A stretch of DNA of 23,236 bases, taken from NCBI GenBank assembly GCA_016931875.1, contig JAFGDX010000577.1:1-23236 (forward strand), in the 5' to 3' direction. Below the pieces are notes generated by a model. The model ran no database searches. It was not told where the DNA came from and was given only the letters and a program-made list of their open reading frames with translations. The DNA is from Prolixibacteraceae bacterium. GTDB lineage: Bacteria > Bacteroidota > Bacteroidia > Bacteroidales > Prolixibacteraceae. How positions within the stretch are numbered: position 1 is the first letter of the stretch; the number at the start of each line of letters is the position of its first letter. A program made the position numbers and the translations under genes. This document shows, one piece after another, positions 1 to 7,364 of the stretch.

Positions 1-522
1 GAAGATGCTGCCACCAAAGCAGACCTTGCAAGCGAAAAGATTGCCATTGAAAAGGCTTTCCTGCAAACATCGCGTAATTTATCGGTCTTGGATCAAAAAC
101 TTAACCAGCTCTTAGTATTTGTCCAAGAGTCAGAAGATCAAATTCGTTCAGGGTTTGAAAGCATTCTTTCAACCTTAAAAGACCAGGAAAACCAGCGGCT
201 CGCCCGCCACCAACGACAGCTTAAACTGAAATCAAAAAGCGTGATCATGGCTTTCGTCTTTCTTTTCCTCTTGTTTACCGTTTCGCTGATCGGGAATATT
301 TATCAAAGAAATGAGCTAACGCGCGTGAGCGATAATGATATCAAGTACCGGTACATCAAAATGGTCGGTGGGATTAACGCTGATGAGCTTTCCAAATTGG
401 AAGAACTGTTTCACATCAACAAGGACAAAGAGTTGATTAGAGAAATTCGGAAGCAAGTGGAGGAATTTGAAAGGGAAAACCCAGAGCAGATTATAGAATT
501 GGAACAGAAACACCTGGAGTGA
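1..522 (+). CDS. C-terminal part of a single-pass membrane protein of unknown function (5' end outside window)
   Basis: The reading frame is open to the window edge, so the true start lies upstream; a TTG at 88 is internal to this frame and is not a convincing start. The visible 173 residues show an N-terminal helical, heptad-like stretch rich in Lys, Glu and Gln (about 1-75), one strongly hydrophobic segment (about 81-101) and a charged C-terminal tail rich in Glu and Lys. This suggests a coiled-coil or helical domain on one side of the inner membrane and a helical tail on the other. I do not recognise the family. It ends about 105 bases before the sigma gene start and shows no obvious link to the redox genes downstream, so it may be a different transcription unit. 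Confidence 0.7.
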   Translation, partial: EDAATKADLASEKIAIEKAFLQTSRNLSVLDQKLNQLLVFVQESEDQIRSGFESILSTLKDQENQRLARHQRQLKLKSKSVIMAFVFLFLLFTVSLIGNIYQRNELTRVSDNDIKYRYIKMVGGINADELSKLEELFHINKDKELIREIRKQVEEFERENPEQIIELEQKHLE

Positions 523-627
523 AATTGCGGAGATTTAATGAATGAGTGCTCTAACTGGGAGAATTTAAACCATCCAAATGTGAGAGGGAGTTTTTTCATA
601 TCTTTAAAAACTATTATTGCCCTCAGT

Positions 628-1191
628 ATGAAGATAGAAAAAACGCAAAATGAACTTTCAGTCTGGGTTGAGACCTATACGCAAGACCTCTACTCCTGGG
701 CTTTGCATAAAGTTTCCGACGTGGAGATTGCACAGGATTTGGTGCAAGACACTTTTTTGGCTGCCGTCGAAAAAGCCGGAACGTTCAATGGAGACAGCTC
801 GCCTAAAACCTGGCTGTTCAGTATTCTCAATCACAAAATTATTGACCATTACCGGAAGAAGGTGAAACAGCCGTCAAGCTTCGACGACCAATTGTTTTCG
901 ACATTCTTTGAGGCTGGAGGCGAATGGCAGGAGGCCCGTAAACCCAAAGAATGGATTGATGAGCAGGATGAACAGGTGTTGGATGATCCGGAATTTCGGA
1001 AAGTCCTTCAGCATTGTCTGGATGCCCTGCCCGATCAGTGGAGTACTTCTGTAAAACTAAAATACCTTATGGAGAAAAAAGGAGAGGAGATTTGTCAGGA
1101 ACTCGGGATCACTCCGTCTAATTTCTGGCAAATCATCCACCGGGCGAAGCTTCAACTCAGGGATTGTGTCGAAAAAAAATGGATTCTTTGA
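628..1191 (+). CDS. ECF-type sigma-70 family RNA polymerase sigma factor
   Basis: A 187-residue ECF sigma factor that would direct RNA polymerase to a dedicated promoter class. Region 2 spans about 12-80, with the region 2.2 motif DLVQDTFL (37-44), and ends in a basic segment. Region 4 spans about 125-178, with a helix-turn-helix around ELGITPSNFWQIIHRAK. The linker of about 45 residues is longer than usual and acidic. The length and sequence resemble the TIGR02943 sigma-70 subgroup (recalled, not searched). The frame is open back to an ATG at 538, but the ATG at 628 starts at the normal N-terminus of the family. The gene is followed after 10 bases by a zinc-type anti-sigma gene. No copy of the TGTCAGG/CGAC element precedes it, so autoregulation is not visible here. 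Confidence 0.93.
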   Translation: MKIEKTQNELSVWVETYTQDLYSWALHKVSDVEIAQDLVQDTFLAAVEKAGTFNGDSSPKTWLFSILNHKIIDHYRKKVKQPSSFDDQLFSTFFEAGGEWQEARKPKEWIDEQDEQVLDDPEFRKVLQHCLDALPDQWSTSVKLKYLMEKKGEEICQELGITPSNFWQIIHRAKLQLRDCVEKKWIL

Positions 1192-1201
1192 GAAAAAAAG
1201 G

Positions 1202-1468
1202 ATGAAAAAATTAATGAATAAATTATTTCTTTCGTGTCTGAAAGCCACGGAACTAATGGAAAAGCGGTTTCATTTTAAACTCACTTTCACTGAAAAGATG
1301 CAGCTTAAGGCGCATAAAATGATGTGTGATGCCTGTACCCGGTACGAAAAACAAAGTGAGTTTTTGGAAAAAGGAATTCAGGCGTACCACGAAAAGCTGG
1401 AACAAGAGGAAAACCTGGACAAGCTAAAGGAGCAAATCAAACTGAAAATCAATGAAAACAGACACTGA
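1202..1468 (+). CDS. Small soluble zinc-finger (ZAS-type) anti-sigma factor
   Basis: An 88-residue protein directly after the sigma gene. It carries the signature of zinc-binding anti-sigma domains: C12 near the N-terminus, then H38-x3-C42-x2-C45, followed by a charged helical tail. In characterised families such as RsrA and ChrR these residues bind zinc and the domain holds its sigma factor until released; in RsrA the trigger is thiol oxidation. No membrane segment is present, so it should be cytoplasmic and could sense a diffusible signal directly. A GTG at 1166 in the same frame would overlap the sigma gene; the ATG at 1202 lies just after a purine-rich stretch. A second ATG at 1214 is possible. 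The assignment rests on motif plus context; the sensed signal is inferred. Confidence 0.85.
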   Translation: MKKLMNKLFLSCLKATELMEKRFHFKLTFTEKMQLKAHKMMCDACTRYEKQSEFLEKGIQAYHEKLEQEENLDKLKEQIKLKINENRH

Positions 1469-1489
1469 AATTTTTAGACTACTACTTGT

Positions 1490-1753
1490 ATGAGAACTTT
1501 CAAACTAAAACAATCAGACGTGAAACGGGCACTGCGTATGGCATTGCTGGTCGGTATTATTCTTAACCTGATCAACAACCCCGATTTATTTCTTTTATCC
1601 GTTGAAAACGTAAACCCTTTCCAGTTCACACTTACTTTTTTTGTTCCCTTTTTTGTTTCACTCTATTCAGCCGTACTTGCCAATAAATCCAATCGTACGG
1701 AAACAGTTGTGGTGAGTCTGGCACACGAACCATCCAGCCAGAACAGACCATGA
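1490..1753 (+). CDS. nrtS: NrtS-like small nitrate/nitrite transporter protein
   Basis: An 87-residue membrane protein with two hydrophobic segments (about 17-36 and 45-65) separated by a short polar loop. The pattern of a basic N-terminus, then RALRMALLVGIILNLINN and a second helix with PFFVSLYSA, matches the two-helix NrtS family known from cyanobacteria, where NrtS-type proteins support nitrate and nitrite uptake. Such small proteins presumably work as oligomers. It lies 21 bases after the anti-sigma gene, and its TGA overlaps the ATG of the next gene, so the four genes from 628 to 2310 probably form one transcription unit. Transport of nitrite or another small anion is inferred from the family alone. 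The tail of about 20 residues is polar and not distinctive. Confidence 0.72.
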   Translation: MRTFKLKQSDVKRALRMALLVGIILNLINNPDLFLLSVENVNPFQFTLTFFVPFFVSLYSAVLANKSNRTETVVVSLAHEPSSQNRP

Positions 1754-2310
1754 GCCGAATCCAAGTTATTCCGCCCGAAGAAGCCACGGGAAGGTTAAAG
1801 GAAATTTATGATGAAATCGTTGATAAACGGGGCAAACTGGCTGATGTACATACCATTCAAAGCCTGCGACCGGAAAGCATTGTCGCGCACATGGATTTGT
1901 ACCTGGAAATCATGTTTTCACGGTCGGAACTTTCGCGGGCCGAACGCGAAATGATGGCCGTGCTGGTTTCGGTTGCCAACGGCTGCGAGTATTGCCAACT
2001 TCATCACATACAGGCGTTAAGTCATTACTGGAAAGACGAAGACCGGATTCAGCAGCTTCGTGTTAATTTTGAAAATGCGGCCCTTAACCAGCGGGAATTA
2101 GCATTGGCTGGCTTTGCTAATTTGCTAACGATTACCCACGAAGCCTACAAAAACGAAAAATACCTCCAACCACTAACTGAAGCTGGTCTTTCCGACAAGG
2201 CATTGCTGGATGCCACCTTAGTGGTGGCCTATTTTAATTTTGTCAATCGCATTGTCTTGGCACTTGGGCTTGAAGCCAGTGAACAGGAAATGCAAGGTTA
2301 CCAGTATTAA
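1750..2310 (+). CDS. AhpD-fold / carboxymuconolactone decarboxylase family peroxidase-related protein
   Basis: A 186-residue all-helical protein of the carboxymuconolactone decarboxylase/AhpD family, closest in length and pattern to those annotated as peroxidase-related enzymes. The redox signature C79-E-Y-C82-x3-H86 is present after a helix with SRAEREMMAVLVS, as in AhpD, where the two cysteines reduce peroxide or a partner thiol. No signal peptide is seen, so it should act in the cytoplasm. Its ATG overlaps the TGA of the NrtS-like gene, which implies translational coupling. Co-occurrence with an ECF sigma and a thiol-type anti-sigma fits a role in peroxide or thiol stress, but the substrate is unknown. 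A second family member lies at 22477 under separate TetR control. Confidence 0.9.
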   Translation: MSRIQVIPPEEATGRLKEIYDEIVDKRGKLADVHTIQSLRPESIVAHMDLYLEIMFSRSELSRAEREMMAVLVSVANGCEYCQLHHIQALSHYWKDEDRIQQLRVNFENAALNQRELALAGFANLLTITHEAYKNEKYLQPLTEAGLSDKALLDATLVVAYFNFVNRIVLALGLEASEQEMQGYQY

Positions 2311-2335
2311 CTTCGGCTCGATACCAATCAATTAA

Positions 2336-2352
2336 CTACCGACCAAAGGTAG
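2336..2352 (+). terminator. Weak hairpin after the sigma-factor operon
   Basis: CTACC, a seven-base loop, then GGTAG forms a short perfect stem 26 bases after the stop at 2310. It is followed by T-rich sequence (GATTCTTTTCT) rather than a clean T run. It sits between the end of the first operon and the next promoter element, where a terminator would be expected. The stem is only five pairs, so this is a tentative call. Confidence 0.3.
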
Positions 2353-2378
2353 AATCGATTCTTTTCTGCACAATCCCC

Positions 2379-2404
2379 TGTCAGGAATTGCCTGCTTGGC
2401 CGAC
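2379..2404 (+). promoter_or_regulatory. Candidate ECF sigma promoter (copy 1) for the thioredoxin/DUF3179 operon
   Basis: TGTCAGG at 2379-2385, 15 bases, then CGAC at 2401-2404. The start codon of the thioredoxin-like gene follows 30 bases later. The same two blocks at nearly the same spacing occur in five other gaps of this window. The bases around the elements (CCTGTCAGGAAT, and CCGAC followed by GTT) and the leader up to the ATG are also shared with copy 3 at 9386. Confidence 0.75.
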
Positions 2405-2434
2405 TGTTTTCATGAATCACAAAAAGATGAAATC

Positions 2435-2887
2435 ATGAAGAAGATGACTACAGTAGCAATTTTATTATTGGGATTATTGGTAACGATCCTTATCCAGGCC
2501 AATCCATCTCAAAATAACTCCGGAGCTCAAAATAACACCGGAATCGCTTTCCACCAGGGAAGTTGGGCTGAAGCTTTGCAACGGGCAAAAAAAGAAGGCA
2601 AACCCATCTTTCTGGATATTTCTGCCAGTTGGTGCGGCCCGTGTAAACTACTAAAAGCAAGGACTTTTCCCAACGCCGATGTGGGCGAATTCTACAACAC
2701 CAACTTCATCAACGTGGCGGTGGACGGTGAAAAAGGCGAAGGCATTGAACTGGCTCAAAAGTATCGGATCAAAGGTTATCCAAGCCTGATTTTTCTGGAC
2801 AGCAAAGGCAATCTGATCGCTCAAACAGCCGGTTACCGAAACCCAAAACAGCTGATCGAAATCGGGGAACAAATACTGAATAAATAG
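2435..2887 (+). CDS. Exported thioredoxin-like protein with WCGPC active site
   Basis: A 150-residue thioredoxin-fold protein. It begins with a signal peptide or membrane anchor (about 5-21, hydrophobic), has a linker rich in Gln, Asn and Ser (22-38), and then a thioredoxin domain with the active site W66-C-G-P-C70-K and the cis-proline region around YRIKGYPSLIFLD. The pre-domain sequence SWAEALQRAKKEGKPIFLDI is typical of DUF255/thioredoxin_7-like proteins that reduce or isomerise disulfides outside the cytoplasm. The frame extends upstream to an ATG at 2396, but that codon lies inside the promoter element; the ATG at 2435 gives a standard signal sequence. It heads a run of four closely spaced genes to 5529. 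The partner protein is unknown. Confidence 0.9.
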   Translation: MKKMTTVAILLLGLLVTILIQANPSQNNSGAQNNTGIAFHQGSWAEALQRAKKEGKPIFLDISASWCGPCKLLKARTFPNADVGEFYNTNFINVAVDGEKGEGIELAQKYRIKGYPSLIFLDSKGNLIAQTAGYRNPKQLIEIGEQILNK

Positions 2888-2889
2888 CC

Positions 2890-3921
2890 ATGAAAACTAA
2901 AGGGGCAGCAACTATTGAGGGATCTCAAAGCCGGAGGGTTCGAGCAGCAGTGTTGGTTTTTGCGGTTTTTGGGATGATGGCTGCCCCTGTTTTATTGCAT
3001 GCGCAAACCTGTTGTTCAGGCGGCGTTCCACTTGGCGGCAGTTTGGGATTGGGTGCGGCCGAAAACCAGGCTCTCCAGATTTTGGTCACCTATGATTACA
3101 ATGCTTTGAATGATTTGGTCGATATCTCGGAACAACTCGACGACCAAACCCGCAGCCGGATTACCCACTCATCCATTATTGAAGTGAATTACGGGCTAAC
3201 CAACCGCTTTTCGCTTACGGGTGTTTTGCCATTTATCCGGCAGGAAAGAAACATCCAGGCTTTTGGCGGAACCGAAGATTTTACGGCAGCACAAGGACTG
3301 GGCGATGTGGTGTTACTGGCCAAGTACCGCCTGATCAATCCTGAAAAAGGATCGGATATTGACTGGGTGGTTGGTGCCGGTCCAAAAATACCAACAGCAA
3401 AAACTGATTTTACAAACAACCAGGGCTTGGTCATGGCTGCCGATATGCAACCGGGGTCCGGCTCACTGGATGGCATTTTTTGGAGCTCGTTTCAGAAAAA
3501 TCGTTTCTTGAAAAATCCCAATCTCGGCCTGGTAGCGGTTACAACATTTCGCTATTCGGGAAAAAACAGGAACTATAACGACAGCCAAACTTATCAATTT
3601 GGCAACGAATTTCAATTCAACCTGGGCCTGAATTACAGCTTGTTTGTCAAACGTCAGGTCGATGTATTCGCCTTTTTCCGCTACCGGAAACAAGCGGAAG
3701 ATTTGATTGATGGCGGGGTTTTCCCCTCTTCGGGTGGGCAGTGGGTTTATGCCATTCCGGGAGTCAATATCCGTTTCTCTCCCGATTTGTCGCTCAGGCT
3801 TTCCGGCGATATTCCACTTTACCGGAAGCTGGACGGCACACAACTTACCACCTCTTATAAATTAACTGCAGCAGTACTTTTCAACCTGCCGCTGAAGAAA
3901 AAGTCAATGTTTACCAATTAA
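2890..3921 (+). CDS. Outer-membrane beta-barrel / transporter-like protein
   Basis: A 343-residue exported protein with a long basic n-region (1-19), a hydrophobic core (20-35) and a likely cleavage after A38. The mature protein starts with a Cys-Cys pair (41-42) in a Gly-rich stretch. The rest alternates polar and hydrophobic residues in strands ending in aromatics (for example LTNRFSLTGVLPFIRQ, VKRQVDVFAFFRYRKQ, ysLFVKR-like segments), as in outer-membrane barrels annotated simply as transporters. It starts two bases after the thioredoxin stop and is followed after 11 bases by the DUF3179 gene, so it is probably co-transcribed with them. The exposed Cys pair could bind a metal or be a thioredoxin target; this is inference. 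The substrate is unknown. Confidence 0.75.
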   Translation: MKTKGAATIEGSQSRRVRAAVLVFAVFGMMAAPVLLHAQTCCSGGVPLGGSLGLGAAENQALQILVTYDYNALNDLVDISEQLDDQTRSRITHSSIIEVNYGLTNRFSLTGVLPFIRQERNIQAFGGTEDFTAAQGLGDVVLLAKYRLINPEKGSDIDWVVGAGPKIPTAKTDFTNNQGLVMAADMQPGSGSLDGIFWSSFQKNRFLKNPNLGLVAVTTFRYSGKNRNYNDSQTYQFGNEFQFNLGLNYSLFVKRQVDVFAFFRYRKQAEDLIDGGVFPSSGGQWVYAIPGVNIRFSPDLSLRLSGDIPLYRKLDGTQLTTSYKLTAAVLFNLPLKKKSMFTN

Positions 3922-3932
3922 AAAAGAAACAG

Positions 3933-4997
3933 ATGAAAACAATACTGATTTATTTATTGACCGTTGCCTTTTTAGCAACAGCTTGCGGTGAAGATGAAAT
4001 GAGTGCAGGAACCAATCCTCCGGGATCAGTAGATTCCGGAGAATGGTTGATTCCTAAAAATGAAGTACGCGATGGCGGCCCGGGACGAGACGGTATTCCG
4101 GCGCTTTCGGCTCCCCAATTGATTACGGCACAGGAAGCCACTTTTTTAACCGACAACGAACTGGTATTGGGTTTTGCCGATGGCAGCGATGTGCGTGCCT
4201 ATCCCCACGATATTCTCGATTGGCACGAAATTATTAACGACGAAACAGCCAACCACTCCATTGCAGTGATCTATTGTCCGCTCACCGGAACGGGTATTGG
4301 CTGGGACCGGAACGTTGCCGGAACAAAAACCACCTTTGGGGTTTCCGGATTACTGTATAACTCCAACATCATCCCTTACGACCGGTCAACCAATAGCAAC
4401 TGGTCGCAACTTTTGCTGAAATCGGTGAACGGGGAGCTGATCGGGACATCAGCAAACACCTACAACCTGGTTGAAACGAGTTGGAAAACCTGGAAACAAC
4501 TGTACCCTTCAACCAAAGTGGTTTCAACCAATACGGGACACAACCGGAACTATGGCAACTATCCCTACGGAAACTACAAAACATCCGGCAACCTGCTTTT
4601 CCCGGTAAGTCGTAACGATAACCGGCTTGATGCCAAAGAACGGGTGTTGGGAGTCGTGATCGGCGAAAAAGCCAAAGCCTACCGTTTCGAAAATTTTCCC
4701 GACCAATTGAATGTCATCAACGACACTTTTGAAGGTACCCAACTGGTGGTAGCGGGTAGCAAATCTTCGAACCTGATGGTTGCCTTTGATCGGAAACTTC
4801 CGGATGGAACGGTACTCGATTTTCAACCCTTGCAAGCGAGTGTTGACGGCATTTTACAGGACAATGAAGGGAATAAATGGGATGTGTTTGGGCGTGCTGT
4901 AGCTGGGCTGCGAACTGGCCAAAAACTAACTCCCGTGCCTCAAATGATGGGCTATTGGTTTTCGTTTCCCGCTTTTTATCCTGACATCGAATTATAA
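3933..4997 (+). CDS. DUF3179 domain lipoprotein
   Basis: A 354-residue lipoprotein: the signal sequence ends in the lipobox LATAC with C18 as the lipidated residue, followed by an acidic spacer. The DUF3179 domain covers most of the mature protein, seen from the VIYCPLTGTGIGWDR segment (C115), the TTFGVSGLLYNSNIIPYDR segment and the following NWSQ. In the family as I recall it, the position after CPL is normally Cys or even selenocysteine; here it is T118, so this copy keeps only one of the two. The function of DUF3179 is not established. The gene is in the second operon, 11 bases after the barrel gene and four bases before the DUF4833 gene. The late segment VGVVIGEKAKAYRFENF looks like a second copy of the domain core. 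Confidence 0.9.
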   Translation: MKTILIYLLTVAFLATACGEDEMSAGTNPPGSVDSGEWLIPKNEVRDGGPGRDGIPALSAPQLITAQEATFLTDNELVLGFADGSDVRAYPHDILDWHEIINDETANHSIAVIYCPLTGTGIGWDRNVAGTKTTFGVSGLLYNSNIIPYDRSTNSNWSQLLLKSVNGELIGTSANTYNLVETSWKTWKQLYPSTKVVSTNTGHNRNYGNYPYGNYKTSGNLLFPVSRNDNRLDAKERVLGVVIGEKAKAYRFENFPDQLNVINDTFEGTQLVVAGSKSSNLMVAFDRKLPDGTVLDFQPLQASVDGILQDNEGNKWDVFGRAVAGLRTGQKLTPVPQMMGYWFSFPAFYPDIEL

Positions 4998-5001
4998 AAA
5001 A

Positions 5002-5529
5002 ATGCAAAACACCAAGTCAATTATCATAGTCTTGCTGGGTTTGATTTTGATGGGAGTACCCAGTAGTTCGTTTGCGTTTGATTCTGAAAATAATAAAAAT
5101 TACTTATTTAAAATCGAACGTAGCCGGGATGCTGATGTGGTTATTTATGAAGCAAACCTGAGTAAAGACGGTAGTTTAAATCAGAAAGATCCTATTCGTG
5201 TTTATTGGAAAAAGAATACAGACAATGGCAAAATAGAGTCACTAACGAAAGTGCAAAATTCGCTTTCGTATGGCCTCCGAATTATTGAAGTAAATTCTTT
5301 TAAAACGGAATTTCAATTGGTGGCGTTCGAACAACCCATGACGCTTAAAAAAAATACCGACGGAGACTATAAAGTTTACGTTTGGATAGAGGATCAGGAA
5401 ATGGAAGTAGAACGCATTTATGTGCGGTTTTCAAACAAAAGTTATTGGTTTCCGAAAGTGGGGAGCGTCGGGTTATATACCAAAGCAGTCAATACACCCG
5501 AAATTCTTGCAAAAGTGATAACACCCTGA
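5002..5529 (+). CDS. Exported DUF4833 family protein
   Basis: A 175-residue protein with a signal peptide (hydrophobic core about 7-18, cleavage probably after A25). The mature part shows the pattern of DUF4833: LFKIERSRDADVVIYEANL near the start, then a segment with PIRVYWKK, and a beta-rich C-terminal half with VERIYVRFSNKSYWFPKV. Family members are small exported beta-proteins found mainly in Bacteroidota and have no assigned function. It begins four bases after the DUF3179 stop and is the last gene before the next promoter element, so it probably closes the second operon. No cysteine remains in the mature protein, so a direct role in thiol chemistry is unlikely. Confidence 0.82.
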   Translation: MQNTKSIIIVLLGLILMGVPSSSFAFDSENNKNYLFKIERSRDADVVIYEANLSKDGSLNQKDPIRVYWKKNTDNGKIESLTKVQNSLSYGLRIIEVNSFKTEFQLVAFEQPMTLKKNTDGDYKVYVWIEDQEMEVERIYVRFSNKSYWFPKVGSVGLYTKAVNTPEILAKVITP

Positions 5530-5565
5530 TTGTCGTCACTATTTCTGTAAATTTTTGTTTGAAGT

Positions 5566-5591
5566 TGTCAGGTTTACGTCTGCAGTACGAC
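5566..5591 (+). promoter_or_regulatory. Candidate ECF sigma promoter (copy 2) for the DsrE/cytochrome operon
   Basis: TGTCAGG at 5566-5572, 15 bases, then CGAC at 5588-5591. The DsrE start codon lies 46 bases further, the longest leader of the six copies. It sits in the 108-base gap after the DUF4833 gene, where no other coding potential is apparent. Confidence 0.7.
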
Positions 5592-5637
5592 CTATCCATC
5601 GACAGTCAATATTTAGTTCATCGAAAAATTTAAAAAA

Positions 5638-5994
5638 ATGACAAAAATAGCTATCGTAATTTATGCTGATACCGACACGGTGGAAGCAATGGGAAAAGTA
5701 TCAAACGCATTTATGCTGGCGCTTGAAGCAGTTGAAAACGGGGACGACCTGAAAATAATTTTCGAAGGCGCCGGTACCAAATGGATTGGCGAACTGGAAA
5801 GGGATGACCACAAAATGCATGATCTATACTCCGGCTTGAAAGATAAAATTACCGGAGTTTGCGATTATTGCGCCCAGGCATTCGGTGTAAAAAGTAAAGT
5901 TGAAAAAGCAGGAATTCCTTTGCTCTCGGAATTTAAAAAACACCCCAGCCTGCGCAGTCTGTTTGTCGAAGGCTACAGCGTTATCAATTTTTAA
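5638..5994 (+). CDS. DsrE family protein (candidate sulfur carrier)
   Basis: A 118-residue cytoplasmic protein of the DsrE/DsrF-like family: an alternating beta/alpha fold starting with KIAIVIYADTD, a central IIFEGAGTKWI strand-loop, and a C-terminal segment with a C75-x2-C78 pair (GVCDYCAQAFGV). In characterised relatives (DsrE, TusD) a conserved cysteine late in the chain carries a persulfide and passes sulfur between proteins. C78 is the likely carrier residue by position. No signal peptide is visible. It is the first gene after promoter copy 2 and precedes exported cytochrome and barrel genes. Sulfur transfer is a family-based inference; many DsrE proteins have no known substrate. Confidence 0.87.
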   Translation: MTKIAIVIYADTDTVEAMGKVSNAFMLALEAVENGDDLKIIFEGAGTKWIGELERDDHKMHDLYSGLKDKITGVCDYCAQAFGVKSKVEKAGIPLLSEFKKHPSLRSLFVEGYSVINF

Positions 5995-6066
5995 GATCAA
6001 ATTGTTCCGAGCAGCAAAATAAAATGCTTGAGAACGCAATCTGGTAATCACTCAAAAAAGAAAATA

Positions 6067-6444
6067 ATGAAGCATATTAATTCATGGATGATGTTAATCC
6101 TTCTTTCTGTTGCTTTTTTCAGTTGCCGTTACGACAATGAAGAGGAATTATACGGAGATGCAATCTGCGACACCAGCAACGTGACCTACGCTCAAACCGT
6201 CAAGCCTATTCTAACGGCCAGTTGTTACAGCTGCCATTCAGTCAGCAATGCCAACAGCTTTGGATCGGGAATCAACCTGGAAACCTACAGCGAACTCATG
6301 ATTCAGATCAACAACGGGAGGTTAGTCGGCGCCATTAGCCATTCGCCGGGTTACACGCCCATGCCCCAGGTTGGTGCCAAACTGGATGATTGTTCCATTG
6401 AAAAAATTAAAGCCTGGATTAACGAAGGAGCTGCAAACAACTAA
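6067..6444 (+). CDS. c-type cytochrome lipoprotein with one CxxCH site
   Basis: A 125-residue lipoprotein. The signal sequence ends at C20 in a lipobox (VAFFSC). A single heme-attachment site C53-Y-S-C56-H57 follows the segment VKPILTAS, which is typical of small cytochromes of the planctomycete-type PSCyt/cytochrome c domain. A Met at 99 in the sequence TPMPQ is a candidate axial ligand. The C-terminus (IEKIKAWINEGAANN) is the usual final helix. A frame extension reaches an ATG at 6028, but the ATG at 6067 gives the proper signal peptide. The gene lies 72 bases after dsrE-like and 11 bases before the DUF5777 barrel. A role in electron transfer at the periplasmic face is likely; partners are unknown. 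Confidence 0.92.
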   Translation: MKHINSWMMLILLSVAFFSCRYDNEEELYGDAICDTSNVTYAQTVKPILTASCYSCHSVSNANSFGSGINLETYSELMIQINNGRLVGAISHSPGYTPMPQVGAKLDDCSIEKIKAWINEGAANN

Positions 6445-6455
6445 ACAAAACCCAC

Positions 6456-7346
6456 ATGAAGAAAATAATCTTTTATATGATTTTCCTGGTTCCTTTTGCC
6501 TCGATGGGGCAAGATCTGGATGAGTTACTAGACGCAGAAACATCGGTAGGAAAGATCTACGAAAGTGCTGCATTTAAGGCTACCCGTGTCATTAATGGTC
6601 ACTCGGTGGAGCAAATGAAAGCCAAACATCTTGATTTCCGTATTTCGCACCGCTTTGGAGAACTGAATGGCGGCGCCTACGAATTTTTTGGCCTCGACCA
6701 GGCCACCATTCACCTGAGCCTCGAATACGGCCTGAAAGATTGGCTGATGATTGGCGTGGGCCGTAGCAACCTGCTAAAGACTTACGACGGATTTGTCAAG
6801 CTGAAACTCTTGCGCCAAACAGGCGGATCAAACAGTGTCCCCGTCTTTTTGTCGTACATGGGCTCGACAGAAATTTTCACAACGAAATGGACCAACCTGG
6901 AGCGGGATAATCTGTTCTCATCCAGGCTGACTTACGTACACCAGTTGCTGATCGCCCGGAAATTCAATAATCAGTTGAGTCTGCAATTATCACCGACCCT
7001 GGTCCACAAAAACCTGACACCCACCACCCGGGATGACAATGATTTATATGCCCTGGGAGCCAGCGGACGCTACAAAATCTCTAACCGGGTGGCCATCAAT
7101 GCCGAATATTTTTACGCTTTCCGCTCCGATGATGCTTCTGTCGATTATCCAAACGCACTTTCGTTTGGCGTTGATATTGAAACCGGAGGGCACGTTTTTC
7201 AATTGATGCTCACCAACTCGCTGGCCATGCGCGAAGGCGGTTTTATTTGGGGTCAGGACAATCACAACTGGGATGATGGCGGAATCCATTTTGGCTTCAA
7301 CGTTTCCAGGGTGTTCTCCTTTGATAAAAAGGCCAGTAGCTATTAA
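6456..7346 (+). CDS. DUF5777 family outer-membrane beta-barrel protein
   Basis: A 296-residue protein with a short signal peptide (cleavage near SMGQ, about residue 18). The mature N-terminus DLDELLDAETS and the following HLDFRISHRFGELNGGAYEF are characteristic of DUF5777, a predicted barrel family of Bacteroidota. The remainder shows alternating amphipathic strands and ends in a barrel-like strand, HFGFNVSRVFSF, close to the C-terminus. It is 11 bases downstream of the cytochrome lipoprotein and 18 bases upstream of a YceI gene; this cytochrome, barrel and YceI arrangement recurs in the phylum as far as I recall. It may be a pore for the substrate of the neighbouring exported proteins. No substrate can be read from the sequence. 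Confidence 0.85.
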   Translation: MKKIIFYMIFLVPFASMGQDLDELLDAETSVGKIYESAAFKATRVINGHSVEQMKAKHLDFRISHRFGELNGGAYEFFGLDQATIHLSLEYGLKDWLMIGVGRSNLLKTYDGFVKLKLLRQTGGSNSVPVFLSYMGSTEIFTTKWTNLERDNLFSSRLTYVHQLLIARKFNNQLSLQLSPTLVHKNLTPTTRDDNDLYALGASGRYKISNRVAINAEYFYAFRSDDASVDYPNALSFGVDIETGGHVFQLMLTNSLAMREGGFIWGQDNHNWDDGGIHFGFNVSRVFSFDKKASSY

Positions 7347-7364
7347 TCTAAAACCTCATGAAAC

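Noticed and set aside
599..606. TATCTTTA before the sigma gene as its promoter
   Set aside because: The last base departs from TAnnTTTG and no -33 TTTG is present, so support is too weak for a feature.
5382..5633. Open frame of 83 codons running out of the DUF4833 gene
   Set aside because: It overlaps DUF4833 in another frame, crosses promoter copy 2 and has no recognisable protein features.
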